Both the position numbers and the translations under genes were made by a program. From positions 1-64,000 of the forward strand of contig NZ_PYMJ01000004.1 of the NCBI RefSeq assembly GCF_003025615.1: a stretch of 64,000 bases of DNA, written 5' to 3'. The notes beneath the pieces were generated by a model. It saw only the letters and a program-made list of their open reading frames with translations. It ran no database searches and was not told the DNA's origin. The DNA is from Photobacterium frigidiphilum. Lineage in GTDB: Bacteria; Pseudomonadota; Gammaproteobacteria; Enterobacterales; Vibrionaceae. Below, in pieces: positions 1 through 9,729 of this stretch (the stretch's first letter is position 1; each line of letters begins with the position of its first letter).

Positions 1-1
1 G

Positions 2-127
2 CCAAGTGTATACCTGCCATATACCTATGATAAAAGTCGTTTAGATCATAACGATGAGGAAAGTTATGAACAGGAAGCACCTATTTATAATTATAGAGAA
101 TCTATCAGAAGCCGATATATGAGATAA
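2..127 (+). CDS. C-terminal end of an unidentified gene (partial)
   Basis: The frame starting at base 2 is open for 41 codons and ends with TAA at 125-127. The peptide is rich in Tyr, Arg and acidic residues and ends in IRSRYMR. A strong hairpin terminator follows about 35 bases later, which supports this being the tail of a real + strand gene whose body lies left of the window. I cannot identify the family from the tail alone. Confidence 0.45.
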   Translation, partial: PSVYLPYTYDKSRLDHNDEESYEQEAPIYNYRESIRSRYMR

Positions 128-161
128 CAAGTGAGTTAATTCAACGTTAATTTAGTACTGC

Positions 162-200
162 GAACATTGGGTACCTACAGTGCCCAATGTTCAGCTTTTT
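162..200. terminator. Bidirectional rho-independent terminator
   Basis: A perfect 10-bp stem (GAACATTGGG at 162-171 pairing with CCCAATGTTC at 183-192) is followed by AGC and a run of five T. It lies between the tail of the upstream + strand gene and the stop of the minus-strand radD gene, so it can serve both. Confidence 0.75.
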
Positions 201-215
201 ACCCTATAAAATAAG

Positions 216-1979
216 CTATGACGCGGTTGGTACTTCGACTTTTTGGTATTGGTCTAAATCAAACAGCTTGTCTCGGATAGCCCAAAAGCGACCGCTCTTT
301 CTAGCGATAACAATTTCTGGTGGGCGTAAGCGGTGTTCGTTATTTGCCACTTTTGTTGGCGCTGTATCGGTAAACGGACGATGGCGATCAACAAGGTGAG
401 GATTAATGAATTTCTTCAAAAAATTCTCTTTCTGCGTTTTGTTTGAAAGTGGCCATACTTCGCTAATTTCAGCCCCTTCATCACTCACATAAATTACTTT
501 AAGCTGGGGTTTATCAAATTTGTTTTTGCCTGGCTCTAAACGAAAATCTGTACACTTCATGATCATGGCATCTTTTAGCTTTAATGCATCACGCAGCTTT
601 TTGTCTGGATCAACCATTACCGCATTACATTGATGGCAACGACGAGCCGCTATATCGTTATCTGCGCCACATTCTTCACAATATTTAGCACGGAAACGAT
701 ACCCACACTCTTCACGTTCGCCTGTGTCATCGTCTTCAAAATAACCTTGGCAACGACGACCATAATGTTCAACCAAAAATCCAGCTGGATCGAGCTTACC
801 CCAAAAGCTGTTATTAAAACCGCAAGCAGGGCAGGGAACCATAATCACTTCACTGTCGCTGTTGGGCTTAGGATCGCCGACTTCAGGTTGATACAAGTCG
901 TAGCAGTTACCTGCATATTCCAATATTAAGCAATCTTCTTTACCTTCAGATAAGCGCAAGCCGCGTCCGACTATTTGCTGATACAAGCTGATGGATTCTG
1001 TTGGGCGTAATATCGCTATTAAGTCGACATGTGGGGCATCAAACCCTGTTGTGAGTACAGATACATTCACAAGGTATTTAATTTCTTGGCGTTTGAACGC
1101 ATTAATGATGCGATCGCGTTCATCTAATGGCGTATCGCCAACAACCAATGCTGCATTTTCATGAGCAAGATAACCAAGAATTTCTTGAGCATGATTAACG
1201 GTAGAAGCAAAGATCATGACACCTTTACGATCTTTTGCATAATCAATCACTTGCTCAATAATCATAGGTGTAGCACGAGATGATTTTTCGATAATACTGT
1301 CTAGATCTGATTCTCGATAATTACCCGATGCAGATGGCGTTAAGCTAGAAAAGTCATACCCGATAACCGCCATATCCATCACTTTGGGCTCTGTTAAGAA
1401 GTTTTCATCCAACAAGTAGCGAATAGGTAGCTCGAAAATGCAATCACGAAAGAAGCGTTCTTGTTCAGTTTTTACTTGCCCACGGGTGTGGTATTTATAA
1501 ATCCACCCAGTACCCAATCGATAAGGCGTTGCCGTTAATCCTAAAATTTTAATGCCAGGGTTAATACTTTGAACATGAGTGATTACACGGCGATACGCGC
1601 TATTTTCATCATCAGGCACACGATGGCATTCATCAATTACCAGTAATGAAAATTCATTAGCAAACAACTCTAAACTATTGGCCATGGATTGCACCGAGGC
1701 AAATACAACTTGTTGATCTGTTTCTTTTCGCCCTAATCCTGCAGAGAAGATAGAGGCTTTTAGGCCATAGCTCTCATATTTCGCATGATTTTGTTCAACA
1801 AGTTCTTTCACGTGCGTTAACACTAATACTCGACCACGAGCAATACGTGCTAATTCAGCCACGACAAGGCTTTTACCTGCTCCGGTAGGTAATGCTAAAA
1901 CGGCTGGGCTGGTGTGTTTACGAAAGTAATGAACAGTCGCTTTCACGCTGTCTTGTTGATAAGGACGAAGGGTATACAT
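216..1979 (-). CDS. radD: RadD-like DEAD/DEAH-box ATPase (YejH)
   Basis: Superfamily 2 helicase-like ATPase of the RadD/YejH family, which in E. coli helps survival of radiation and replication damage. From the chosen start the protein is 587 aa, matching the usual ~586. Walker A (LPTGAGKS) lies near residue 30, the DECH box near 116, and the motif VGRGLRLSEG in the C-terminal helicase lobe. A cysteine-rich zinc module follows (CPACG, CEECG, CHQC), as in RadD. The open frame allows a start 18 bases upstream; I prefer MYTLRPYQ at 1979 because family members begin there. It is transcribed divergently from the ars genes. Family assignment is strong; the exact start is not. Confidence 0.88.
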   Translation of the reverse strand: MYTLRPYQQDSVKATVHYFRKHTSPAVLALPTGAGKSLVVAELARIARGRVLVLTHVKELVEQNHAKYESYGLKASIFSAGLGRKETDQQVVFASVQSMANSLELFANEFSLLVIDECHRVPDDENSAYRRVITHVQSINPGIKILGLTATPYRLGTGWIYKYHTRGQVKTEQERFFRDCIFELPIRYLLDENFLTEPKVMDMAVIGYDFSSLTPSASGNYRESDLDSIIEKSSRATPMIIEQVIDYAKDRKGVMIFASTVNHAQEILGYLAHENAALVVGDTPLDERDRIINAFKRQEIKYLVNVSVLTTGFDAPHVDLIAILRPTESISLYQQIVGRGLRLSEGKEDCLILEYAGNCYDLYQPEVGDPKPNSDSEVIMVPCPACGFNNSFWGKLDPAGFLVEHYGRRCQGYFEDDDTGEREECGYRFRAKYCEECGADNDIAARRCHQCNAVMVDPDKKLRDALKLKDAMIMKCTDFRLEPGKNKFDKPQLKVIYVSDEGAEISEVWPLSNKTQKENFLKKFINPHLVDRHRPFTDTAPTKVANNEHRLRPPEIVIARKSGRFWAIRDKLFDLDQYQKVEVPTAS

Positions 1980-2125
1980 AAACTCGATAATGCACATAAA
2001 ACAGGTTATCAGTGTAACGATAAATAAGGCGGATGGCGATAAGAAAGCAGTGCTAAGGTGGCGTAAGATATTGAGGAACTATGGAAGTGAATGAAGATGA
2101 TACTGATAGTCTTTGAGTCGCAACT

Positions 2126-2251
2126 ATCGTTAATCGTCAATTAACGATTGATCCAGTATGAGAAAGGCGTATATTAATCGTTAAAAGGCGATTGCCTTAT
2201 ATTTATTTAACATTAACAATCGTATTTCGACGATTGACGATTGACGATTGA
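2126..2251. promoter_or_regulatory. Repeat-rich control region of the ars cluster
   Basis: This segment holds a perfect inverted repeat (ATCGTTAAT at 2126-2134 and ATTAACGAT at 2140-2148), another TAATCGTTAA near 2174, and a tandem CGATTGA repeated three times just before the acr3 ribosome binding site. Repeated copies of one half-site in front of an arsenite operon suggest an operator, but no arsR gene is in view and the protein that binds is unknown. Confidence 0.45.
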
Positions 2252-2276
2252 CATTCAAGTTCTGAGTGAGGCTCAT

Positions 2277-3344
2277 ATGCAACCTAAATTAGGTTTTCTC
2301 GATAGATTTTTAACATTGTGGATATTCATAGCGATGGCTGTGGGTGTTGTTTTGGGTGTTTCTTTTCCTGATGCTATTGCGAGTTGGAATACATCGTTGT
2401 CGGTTGGTACAACGAATGTACCGCTAGCGATTGGTCTTATTCTGATGATGTACCCACCATTGGCAAAAGTGAATTACAGCTTAATGGGCAAGGTATTGGA
2501 AGATAAAAAAGCCATTACGTTGTCACTTGTGATGAACTGGTTAGTCGGTCCGATTTTGATGTTTGCGTTGGCAGTCATCTTTTTAGGTGATCACCCAAGT
2601 TTAATGACGGGCGTCATTTTAATCGGTTTAGCGCGTTGTATCGCAATGGTACTTGTATGGAATGACATAGGTGGTGGCAATAAAGAATACGCTGCGGCAT
2701 TAGTGGCACTGAATAGCGTGTTCCAAATCGTGACATACAGTTTCATGGCGTGGCTATTTATAACAGTACTGCCACCTTACTTTGGCGTTAAAGGTCAATT
2801 GGTTGATATTTCGATTGGTGAAATTGCAAAAAGTGTCTTTATTTACCTTGGTATTCCGTTCATTGCTGGTTTTCTTAGCCGCAAGGTATTGGTCGCGAAG
2901 AAAGGGGAGCAGTGGTACACCGAGAAGTATATTCCTGCTATTTCACCCATTACGTTAATTGCGCTATTAGCCACCATCGTTCTGATGTTTAGCTTGAAAG
3001 GTGAGATGATTGTTGAATTACCAATGCAAGTGGTGCTGGTGGCTGTTCCATTGGTTATCTACTTTGTATTGATGTTTTTGATCAGCTTTTTTACTGCGAA
3101 AAAGATGGGGGTGCCATTTGATAAGAATGCATCCATAGCATATACCGCGACAGGTAATAACTTTGAATTGGCGATTGCTGTATCCATCGCAGTGTTTGGT
3201 TTGAACTCACCAGAAGCATTTGCAGGGGTTATTGGTCCACTGGTGGAAGTACCAATACTGATTGCGCTTGTGAACTTTACGTTGAAGATGAAGAAAAATT
3301 ACGTGACCAAAGGTCAAGTGCAAACCAATAACGCGAATAGCTAG
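2277..3344 (+). CDS. acr3: ACR3-family arsenite efflux permease
   Basis: Inner-membrane arsenite/antimonite exporter of the ACR3 (BART) family, about ten transmembrane segments, 355 aa. The family motif around the conserved cysteine, [14 protein letters not shown], is present and is followed by [11 protein letters not shown]. The open frame extends upstream to a TTG at 2241, but ATG 2277 has a good ribosome binding site (GTGAGG) and gives the usual N-terminus ([11 protein letters not shown]). It is the first gene of acr3-arsD-arsA; 10 bases separate it from arsD. ACR3 can work alone as a secondary transporter or with ArsA as an ATP-driven pump. Confidence 0.93.
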   Translation: MQPKLGFLDRFLTLWIFIAMAVGVVLGVSFPDAIASWNTSLSVGTTNVPLAIGLILMMYPPLAKVNYSLMGKVLEDKKAITLSLVMNWLVGPILMFALAVIFLGDHPSLMTGVILIGLARCIAMVLVWNDIGGGNKEYAAALVALNSVFQIVTYSFMAWLFITVLPPYFGVKGQLVDISIGEIAKSVFIYLGIPFIAGFLSRKVLVAKKGEQWYTEKYIPAISPITLIALLATIVLMFSLKGEMIVELPMQVVLVAVPLVIYFVLMFLISFFTAKKMGVPFDKNASIAYTATGNNFELAIAVSIAVFGLNSPEAFAGVIGPLVEVPILIALVNFTLKMKKNYVTKGQVQTNNANS

Positions 3345-3354
3345 GAGTAATAAG

Positions 3355-3729
3355 ATGAAAAGTATTCAAGTATTTGATCCATCGATGTGTTGTTCAAGTG
3401 GTGTCTGCGGGACGGATGTTGATGCATTACTCGTGGCTTTTTCTGCCGATGTAGATTGGCTAAAAGCGAAAAATGTGGACATCGAGCGTTTTAATTTGGC
3501 GCAACAACCAATGGCATTTGTAGAGCATGCTGCCGTGGCAGGATTTCTAGAAACAGCTGGTGCAGAAGGTTTGCCACTGACATTAGTGAACGACCAAGTT
3601 GTATTGACAGGACGCTATGCCACACGTGAGGAATTAACGCGTTGGGCAGGGCTTAACGTTACTGCTTCTGAAACGTCAGTGGATGTATCTACTTCAACAT
3701 CATGCTGTTCATCTTCATGTAAGTGTTAA
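3355..3729 (+). CDS. arsD: ArsD arsenite metallochaperone
   Basis: Small cytosolic protein (124 aa) that binds As(III) and hands it to the ArsA ATPase. The functional cysteines C12, C13 and C18 are visible in DPSMCCSSGVC, and further cysteines at 117, 118, 122 and 124 form the C-terminal CC/CxC cluster seen in many ArsD proteins. It begins 10 bases after acr3 and ends 16 bases before arsA, so the three genes form one operon. Confidence 0.93.
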   Translation: MKSIQVFDPSMCCSSGVCGTDVDALLVAFSADVDWLKAKNVDIERFNLAQQPMAFVEHAAVAGFLETAGAEGLPLTLVNDQVVLTGRYATREELTRWAGLNVTASETSVDVSTSTSCCSSSCKC

Positions 3730-3745
3730 TCAAAAGGGCTGTGTC

Positions 3746-5518
3746 ATGATTGGATTTTTACATACCCCTCCACCGTTTCTGTTTTTTACGGGTAAAGGCG
3801 GTGTCGGCAAAACATCACTGGCGTGTGCTTCGGCATTGGCGTTAGCAGAGCAAGGCAATAAAGTGTTGTTAGTGAGCACTGATCCGGCTTCGAATGTCAG
3901 TCAAGTGTTCGATACCCAAATCGGTAATCAGATCACCCCGATTCAACATGTCGAAAATTTGTCCGCTATTGAAATTGATCCACAGGCAGCTGCACAGGCA
4001 TATCGTGAGAAAATTGTAGGTCCAGTGCGTGGTAAGTTACCAGAAGCGGTCGTCAACAGTATCGAAGAGCAGTTATCTGGGGCATGCACGACTGAGATTG
4101 CCGCATTTGATGAATTTACGGCCCTGCTGACTGACAAAACCTTGCAAACAACGTATCAGTATATTGTGTTTGATACCGCCCCAACTGGTCACACTATTCG
4201 CTTACTGCAATTACCGGGTGCTTGGAATGAGTTTTTAGAGCATGGGCAGGGGGATGCATCTTGTTTAGGCCCACTGGCTGGGCTTGATAAGCAGCGTGAA
4301 AAATATGCGCAAGCAGTGGATGCATTGTCAGATAAGGCGCAAACGCGTTTGATTTTGGTGGCACGTGCACAAGCATCGACGTTACAAGAAGTCGCGCGAA
4401 CGCATGTTGAGTTGGGGGATATTGGTTTAAAAGAGCAGTACCTCGCGATCAATGGCTTATATCCTGAAGCGGCTATCGACAATGATGCGCTGGCGTTGGC
4501 GGTGTATCAGCGTGAACAACATGCGCTGGTAGCGATGCCTGAAGGCTTGCAGCTACTACCACAAGATAGATTACCTTTGTTATCGAGCAATATTGTGGGC
4601 TTAGATAGCTTGCGTGCTTTAGTCTCAACCTCGGTAGAGAGTGTCAGTGAGTCGTCAGCGTCTGACGTTACGACGATCCAACAGGATGCCTACCCGCATC
4701 TAAATACTTTGGTGGATGAACTAGCTGAAACCGGTCATGGTTTAGTGATGCTGATGGGCAAAGGTGGGGTAGGGAAAACCACCATTGCTGCGGCATTGGC
4801 AACAGAACTGGCCTTACGGGGTCACGATGTGCATTTGACCACCTCCGATCCAGCTGCGCATTTGAGTGAAACATTAAACGGTTCGTTAGCGAATTTAGAG
4901 GTGAGCCGTATTGATCCTGAGGTTGAAACCCAGCGTTACCGTGATCGCGTGATGGCGACCAAAGGTAAAAACCTGGATGAGGCAGGCAAAGCATTACTGG
5001 AAGAAGATTTACGTTCACCGTGCACAGAAGAAATTGCCGTGTTCCAAGCGTTTTCTCGTGTGATTCGTGATGCGAATAAGCGCTTTGTGGTGATGGATAC
5101 CGCGCCAACTGGGCATACTTTATTGTTGCTTGATGCGACAGGTGCTTACCATAAAGAAGTGTCACGCCAAATGGGTGACAAAGGCATGCAATTCACGACG
5201 CCGATGATGCAACTGCAAGATCCGGCATTAACTAAAGTCGTGATTACCACATTGGCAGAGCCGACACCGGTACAAGAAGCGGTGAGTTTGCAAGCCGATT
5301 TACAACGTGCAGGAATTTCACCGTGGGCGTGGGTCGTGAATCATGCTTTGGTACAGGCGCCACTGACAGCGCCATTGATGCAAGAAAGGGCGGCACAGCA
5401 ACTACCGTACATTGAAGCTGTACAAGCTCAGCACAGTCAACGATTGGCGGTGGTACCATTACAGCATGTTGAGCCGGTTGGTACCGAGGCATTGCATGCA
5501 CTCTGTTGTGCATCGTAA
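3746..5518 (+). CDS. arsA: ArsA arsenite-translocating ATPase
   Basis: Two-domain anion pump ATPase, 590 aa from ATG 3746, close to the usual ~583. Each half has a GKGGVGKT P-loop (residues ~16-23 and ~338-345) and a DTAPTGHT signature. Metalloid-site cysteines are recognisable in GACTTEIA, DASCLGPL and SPCTEEIA. The frame is open further upstream into arsD, but the 3746 start sits after an AAGGG-type site and gives the normal N-terminus before the first P-loop. It should couple ATP hydrolysis to export through the upstream ACR3 permease, fed by ArsD. Confidence 0.95.
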   Translation: MIGFLHTPPPFLFFTGKGGVGKTSLACASALALAEQGNKVLLVSTDPASNVSQVFDTQIGNQITPIQHVENLSAIEIDPQAAAQAYREKIVGPVRGKLPEAVVNSIEEQLSGACTTEIAAFDEFTALLTDKTLQTTYQYIVFDTAPTGHTIRLLQLPGAWNEFLEHGQGDASCLGPLAGLDKQREKYAQAVDALSDKAQTRLILVARAQASTLQEVARTHVELGDIGLKEQYLAINGLYPEAAIDNDALALAVYQREQHALVAMPEGLQLLPQDRLPLLSSNIVGLDSLRALVSTSVESVSESSASDVTTIQQDAYPHLNTLVDELAETGHGLVMLMGKGGVGKTTIAAALATELALRGHDVHLTTSDPAAHLSETLNGSLANLEVSRIDPEVETQRYRDRVMATKGKNLDEAGKALLEEDLRSPCTEEIAVFQAFSRVIRDANKRFVVMDTAPTGHTLLLLDATGAYHKEVSRQMGDKGMQFTTPMMQLQDPALTKVVITTLAEPTPVQEAVSLQADLQRAGISPWAWVVNHALVQAPLTAPLMQERAAQQLPYIEAVQAQHSQRLAVVPLQHVEPVGTEALHALCCAS

Positions 5519-5571
5519 TTAACGGGAGTTTGCTTGTAAGGTGATTTAATGGTCTTGCTACAGCAGTAAAT

Positions 5572-5607
5572 GACAAAGGCACATCCTATGATGCGCCTTT
5601 GTCTTTA
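5572..5607. terminator. Hairpin terminator between arsA and a convergent GNAT gene
   Basis: GACAAAGGC at 5572-5580 pairs perfectly with GCCTTTGTC at 5595-5603, followed by TTTAT. It lies between two convergent genes and could stop transcription from both sides. Confidence 0.65.
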
Positions 5608-5640
5608 TGTACGGGTAATCAATGTTGTAGTGTCGTAAGA

Positions 5641-6135
5641 CTATGACGCGATGTTCAATGGTACTTCGCTTGGAGTAATGACTTTTGTCATCATACAAAA
5701 CTGCCGACGAGGAACAAAATCATGTCTTTCATAGAAGCTACGAGCACCAGCGTTACCGATATTTACTTCTAAGGACAGCGCATGGATTCCTGATTGCGCT
5801 ATTTGATGTTCAATTTGTGGAATTAACTCAGTACCTATACCTTGTTGGCGCCAATCAGATTTTAGGTAAAATTGGTCGATAAGCCCAACACGTCCACCGT
5901 GCTCAAGGCTAAAACTGTAGCTGACGATGATATGACCTGCGATGATTTTCTCACCTTCATGTTCAACTTCAATCAACCATGCTTGCCCAAGTTCCGGGTT
6001 GCTAAGTAGTTGGTTAACTGCATGATTAGTCTGCTCTATTTTTTGAGGTAGAGCTTCATATGCAAAAAGTTCTTCAATGAGTTTCATTAGCACGTCTACA
6101 GACGACGAGCTCGGCGCAACAAGAGATATATTCAT
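5641..6135 (-). CDS. GNAT-family N-acetyltransferase
   Basis: A 164-aa protein with the GNAT fold. The acetyl-CoA binding motif A is visible as DQFYLKSDWRQQGIGTELI, followed by the family's typical tail in which NAGARSFYERHDF closes the fold. Substrate unknown. It is a single gene, convergent with arsA. The start has AAGG about eight bases upstream on the minus strand. It does not belong to the ars operon. Confidence 0.85.
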   Translation of the reverse strand: MNISLVAPSSSSVDVLMKLIEELFAYEALPQKIEQTNHAVNQLLSNPELGQAWLIEVEHEGEKIIAGHIIVSYSFSLEHGGRVGLIDQFYLKSDWRQQGIGTELIPQIEHQIAQSGIHALSLEVNIGNAGARSFYERHDFVPRRQFCMMTKVITPSEVPLNIAS

Positions 6136-6444
6136 ATTAGACCTTTGTTATAAGGCGTATCATTATTTTGATTAGTAACCAGTATTACTCTTTTTTGGTT
6201 CTTGAGTAACGTTAGTAGCATACAGGTTATACGTAACAACTGTGTCATGAGTCTATTGTTATAAGACCTATATATGACAAAAATGTTCAGCTTTTTGAGC
6301 TTAGTTATAGATCGTAAAAAAAGGTGAAAACTTTGTCTCAAAGAATTGAATTTCACTTAGTTCGTTAAAATTCGTAAGTTTTTAATGCAAGTTAGACGCG
6401 AGCTTTTTATAATGCCGTCCCTTTTGATACATGCGGAGCCAGTA
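6136..6444. other. Intergenic region without a gene
   Basis: 309 bases between the divergent GNAT gene and rsuA. Short open frames exist but have no ribosome binding site and poor composition. The stretch should carry the two divergent promoters; I see no clear operator or RNA structure in it. Confidence 0.5.
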
Positions 6445-7143
6445 ATGAGGCTTGATAAATTCTTAGCTACCACTTTAGGTATTACTCGTAAAGAAGCCGG
6501 TAGACTATTAAATAACAAAATGATTGAAGTGAACGGTGACGTTGTTAAGAGCATTTCACTGAAGATCACCGACGATTGCGATGTTGAATTTAATGGCAAA
6601 AAATTAACCTTACAAGGGCCGCAATACTTCATGCTGAACAAGCCAGAAGGTTTTGTGTGTTCGCATGTTGATGACCATAACCCAACAGTGTTCGTTTTGT
6701 TCGATGAAGTAAGCCCTGAAAAAATGCATGTTGCAGGGCGTTTAGATGGTGATACAACAGGGTTAACGTTATTAACCGATGATGGTCAATGGTCACACCG
6801 TGTGACTTCTCCTCGTCATGTTTGTGAAAAGGTATACCACGTTGAGTTGGCAGATCCTGTTCCTGAAGAAACGATTCAAACGTTTTTAGAGGGCGTTCAG
6901 CTACGCGGTGAGAAAGACATTACTCGTCCAGCTAAATTAGAAATTTTAGGTGAGCGTGAAGCAATACTGACGATCACTGAAGGTAAATATCACCAAGTTA
7001 AGCGTATGTTTGCCGCTGTAGGTAACCGAGTTGTTGGTCTTCATCGTGAGCAAGTAGGTGCTGTTGTTCTAGATGAAAACTTAGAACCAGGTGAATACCG
7101 TCGCTTAACAGACGAAGAGATTGCTTCTTTTCTGAAAAAGTAA
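6445..7143 (+). CDS. rsuA: 16S rRNA pseudouridine(516) synthase
   Basis: RsuA-type pseudouridine synthase, 232 aa (E. coli RsuA 231). An N-terminal S4 RNA-binding domain (residues 1-60, MRLDKFLATTLGITRKEAGR) precedes the catalytic domain with the active-site aspartate in GRLDGDTTGLTLLTDDG. The C-terminal KYHQVKRMFAAVGN and LHREQVG motifs are also typical. The open frame starts 60 bases earlier, but ATG 6445 has GGAG at proper distance and matches the family start. Followed by a terminator, so monocistronic. Confidence 0.93.
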   Translation: MRLDKFLATTLGITRKEAGRLLNNKMIEVNGDVVKSISLKITDDCDVEFNGKKLTLQGPQYFMLNKPEGFVCSHVDDHNPTVFVLFDEVSPEKMHVAGRLDGDTTGLTLLTDDGQWSHRVTSPRHVCEKVYHVELADPVPEETIQTFLEGVQLRGEKDITRPAKLEILGEREAILTITEGKYHQVKRMFAAVGNRVVGLHREQVGAVVLDENLEPGEYRRLTDEEIASFLKK

Positions 7144-7164
7144 TGTATTGAGCTAAAATCGAAG

Positions 7165-7200
7165 GCATAACGTAGGCTTCTTATCTTGTTATGCTTTTTT
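7165..7200 (+). terminator. rho-independent terminator of rsuA
   Basis: GCATAAC (7165-7171) pairs with GTTATGC (7188-7194) and is followed directly by six T. Confidence 0.75.
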
Positions 7201-7208
7201 ATAACGTG

Positions 7209-7265
7209 TACCTAAGTTATCTCAAGATCACTCTGAATCCTGTATCTTGAGCTCGCTTGGGTATA
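7209..7265. repeat. Compact palindromic repeat (short member of the MITE family at 11411)
   Basis: A roughly 57-base imperfect palindrome whose left arm (TACCTAAGTTATCTCAAGAT) and right arm resemble the ends of the 266-bp element at 11411-11676, with only a short central spacer (CACTCTGAATCCTG, also found inside the left end of the longer copy). It may be a solo, internally deleted member of the same family. Confidence 0.6.
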
Positions 7266-7430
7266 ACGTTAATTGAGTATCGTGATGTTTAGTGTTTTTC
7301 GTTACGAATATTCATGAATATTGAGTAAATCTGCATAAAATAGAAACTTATCTGTTCCTAATAGGAAAGAATAGAAAACATCAATTCATCGTACAATAAC
7401 TTTTTTATCTTCCATTCTGCTGTTTTCTCG

Positions 7431-8645
7431 ATGGCATATACAAATAGTGAAATTATGACCCAACAAGACAGTCAACGACTGAGCCTGCAACTTATTATTA
7501 TTTTGGGTGCGATTGCGGCGTTAACCCCGCTTGCTATCGATATGTATTTACCTGCGATGCCTGCGATCGCTAAAGATTTGATGGTATCTCCAAGCTTAGT
7601 TCAAGCTACATTAACCGCTTACACTGCTGGTTTTGCTATCGGACAATTACTACACGGACCATTAGCAGACAGTTATGGTCGTCGTCCAATTCTTATCATT
7701 GGTATTATATTCTTTACTATTGCTGGGGTGATGAGTGCATTAAGCACAAATATTCATGAACTTATGTGGTTCCGTGCGGCACAAGGTTTTGCGGGTGCCT
7801 CTGCTGCCGTGATTATTCAGGCCTTAGTACGTGATATGTTTGAGCGCGATGAGTTTGCTCGTACTATGTCTTTTGTTACGTTGGTAATGACGATAGCGCC
7901 ACTTGCAGCACCAATGATTGGCGGTTATATGTCAATTTGGTTTGGGTGGCGTTCTATATTCTGGTTGCTCGCGATATGTGCCGTATTGGTTATTATTGCT
8001 GTGGTATGGAAAATTCCAGAAACACTGGCGGTTGAAAAGCGCTTACCTTTCCATATTGGTTCAACGTTCAGAAATTATGCCAAGCTAATGACCACACCAA
8101 CGGCTGTTGGTTTGGTATTTTGTAGTGGTTTCTCTTTCGCTGGTATGTTTACATTTCTTACTGTTGGCTCGTTTGTTTATATCGATATTTACCATGTTAG
8201 CACCCAAAACTTTGGTTATTTATTTGGCCTTAATGTGCTTTGCTTAATTTTGATGACAAGCATAAACGGCCGAATGGTGAGAAAGGTAGGCTCACACTGG
8301 ATGTTACGTTTCGGTTTGAGTATCCAGCTTATTGCCGGTATCGGGCTTATCGTTGGGCAGGTGTTTAATCTTGGCTTGTGGGGCGTCGTAGTTCCTGTCA
8401 TGCTTTTCGTGGGTACTATCTCGATCATTGGTAGTAATACCATGGCATGCTTATTATCTAAATACCCGCATATGGCAGGTACAGCATCTTCATTAGCCGG
8501 TACATTACGTTTTGGTACGGGTACCGTGGTAAGTGGTATTGTCGCCTTATTACATAACTCGACTGTATGGCCGATGGCAGCGACAATGGCACTGTGTGCT
8601 GTATTATCTGCTGCGTTTTACTGGTTACTAGCAAAAAATGCATAA
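7431..8645 (+). CDS. Bcr/CflA-type multidrug efflux MFS transporter
   Basis: Drug:proton antiporter of the major facilitator superfamily, 404 aa, twelve predicted transmembrane helices. The loop 2-3 MFS motif appears as GPLADSYGRRPIL near residue 82 and AIDMYLPAMPAIA in helix 1 is typical of Bcr/CflA proteins (bicyclomycin, chloramphenicol and other substrates). A second ATG eight codons in is possible; neither has a strong ribosome binding site. Single gene. Confidence 0.85.
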   Translation: MAYTNSEIMTQQDSQRLSLQLIIILGAIAALTPLAIDMYLPAMPAIAKDLMVSPSLVQATLTAYTAGFAIGQLLHGPLADSYGRRPILIIGIIFFTIAGVMSALSTNIHELMWFRAAQGFAGASAAVIIQALVRDMFERDEFARTMSFVTLVMTIAPLAAPMIGGYMSIWFGWRSIFWLLAICAVLVIIAVVWKIPETLAVEKRLPFHIGSTFRNYAKLMTTPTAVGLVFCSGFSFAGMFTFLTVGSFVYIDIYHVSTQNFGYLFGLNVLCLILMTSINGRMVRKVGSHWMLRFGLSIQLIAGIGLIVGQVFNLGLWGVVVPVMLFVGTISIIGSNTMACLLSKYPHMAGTASSLAGTLRFGTGTVVSGIVALLHNSTVWPMAATMALCAVLSAAFYWLLAKNA

Positions 8646-8738
8646 CCCTTAGCAATGCAGTTGAATCTAAAGCCTAAGATATAAAAATGATATGTGCTTA
8701 ATCACAGCCATGATTAAGCACTTGTACAAAGGAATAAC

Positions 8739-9392
8739 ATGGCAATTTTCTCTCAAGAAATCTATAAAGTGGTCACAATTGGCTTGAATGCGCTGGAATC
8801 ATCACAAGCATCAGGTAAAACACCGCGAAACCCAGTAAGTGAAGCGCATTATTTGAGTGCGTGGGTGACAAAAGCGCTTAAGCAGCAAAGCTTTGATCGT
8901 AGCGTTGTAAAAACCTTGATGATGTGGCAACAACAAAGCCGCAGTATGGGGAAAAACGCCCAACTGAAATTGAATTTTGAGTGCTTAGCAGAAACATTTT
9001 CGGGTGTAGTAAATGCTGAAGGTGAAGAAAAGCGTGTAACACACACAACACTTCAGGGGTTTTATGCTGCGCTAGAGCACGATGACTGGCTTATCACTAA
9101 AGAGTTTGAAGTAAACCGTAAGGTGACACACTTTACAGACGGACAGGCATCATTAGTTGTATGTAGTAATCAGCTTCAGAACGCCTTTGATGAGCAGGGT
9201 GAATTGGTAAAACCATTATCTTTGTATGTGCGAGGAAACATTCAACCGTTCATTGATCTTGCATTTGCATCTGGCTTGCTACTTTTTAAAGTGACAGATT
9301 ACAAGTCGAAGGTGAAGTATCACGGAGAATTTGTAATATACCCAGCTAATAATGGTGAGCACCTACCAGAACTGCCAACACGCAATTTGTAA
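8739..9392 (+). CDS. DUF2913-like protein of unknown function
   Basis: 217 aa, soluble, no signal peptide or membrane helix. The segment SGKTPRNPVSEAHYLSAWVTKALK resembles the conserved N-terminal motif of DUF2913, a family I know mainly from Vibrionaceae and relatives. Function unknown. ATG is preceded by AAGGAA. It stands alone and is closed by a strong terminator. Confidence 0.65.
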   Translation: MAIFSQEIYKVVTIGLNALESSQASGKTPRNPVSEAHYLSAWVTKALKQQSFDRSVVKTLMMWQQQSRSMGKNAQLKLNFECLAETFSGVVNAEGEEKRVTHTTLQGFYAALEHDDWLITKEFEVNRKVTHFTDGQASLVVCSNQLQNAFDEQGELVKPLSLYVRGNIQPFIDLAFASGLLLFKVTDYKSKVKYHGEFVIYPANNGEHLPELPTRNL

Positions 9393-9729
9393 GTGTGAAT
9401 TCATTAGAGTACAAATCAAAATGGACCCAATAGGGTCCATTTTTTTTGCTTTTTTATTACCAATCCCTGGTTGTATTTTAAGCGCTGGGCGGGTGAAAAA
9501 ACAGGCAGTTTAGGCGTCAAGGCAGGGTGATAAGTGTGAAGTGAGTTAACTTGTTAAAGTGATGGTAATGAGTACTCTAACTACCTGATATTGAAGATGG
9601 TTTGAATTGTCGTGGAATACTATTCACGGATTAAAATCGCTTAGTGACTAAAAATAAACGTATTTTTCACTGGAACAATCCTGATCATGCTGTTAATGTG
9701 ACGCCCCTCACACACACCGTGAGTATTTT
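9393..9729. other. Intergenic region before the BCCT gene
   Basis: 337 bases. It contains the terminator of the DUF2913 gene near its left end and a short stem (CTCAC/GTGAG) just before the BCCT start. The rest should hold the BCCT promoter. I see no riboswitch signature and no gene. Confidence 0.5.
9421..9448 (+). terminator. rho-independent terminator
   Basis: ATGGACCC, loop AATA, GGGTCCAT, then a run of T. Textbook shape, directly downstream of the DUF2913 gene. Confidence 0.9.

Noticed and set aside
4668..5165. 165-codon minus-strand frame inside arsA
   Set aside because: Shadow of the strongly coding arsA frame; peptide has no features of a real protein.
9480..9729. Glycine or other riboswitch before the BCCT transporter
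   Set aside because: None of the conserved aptamer motifs was found; only a weak stem near the start codon.
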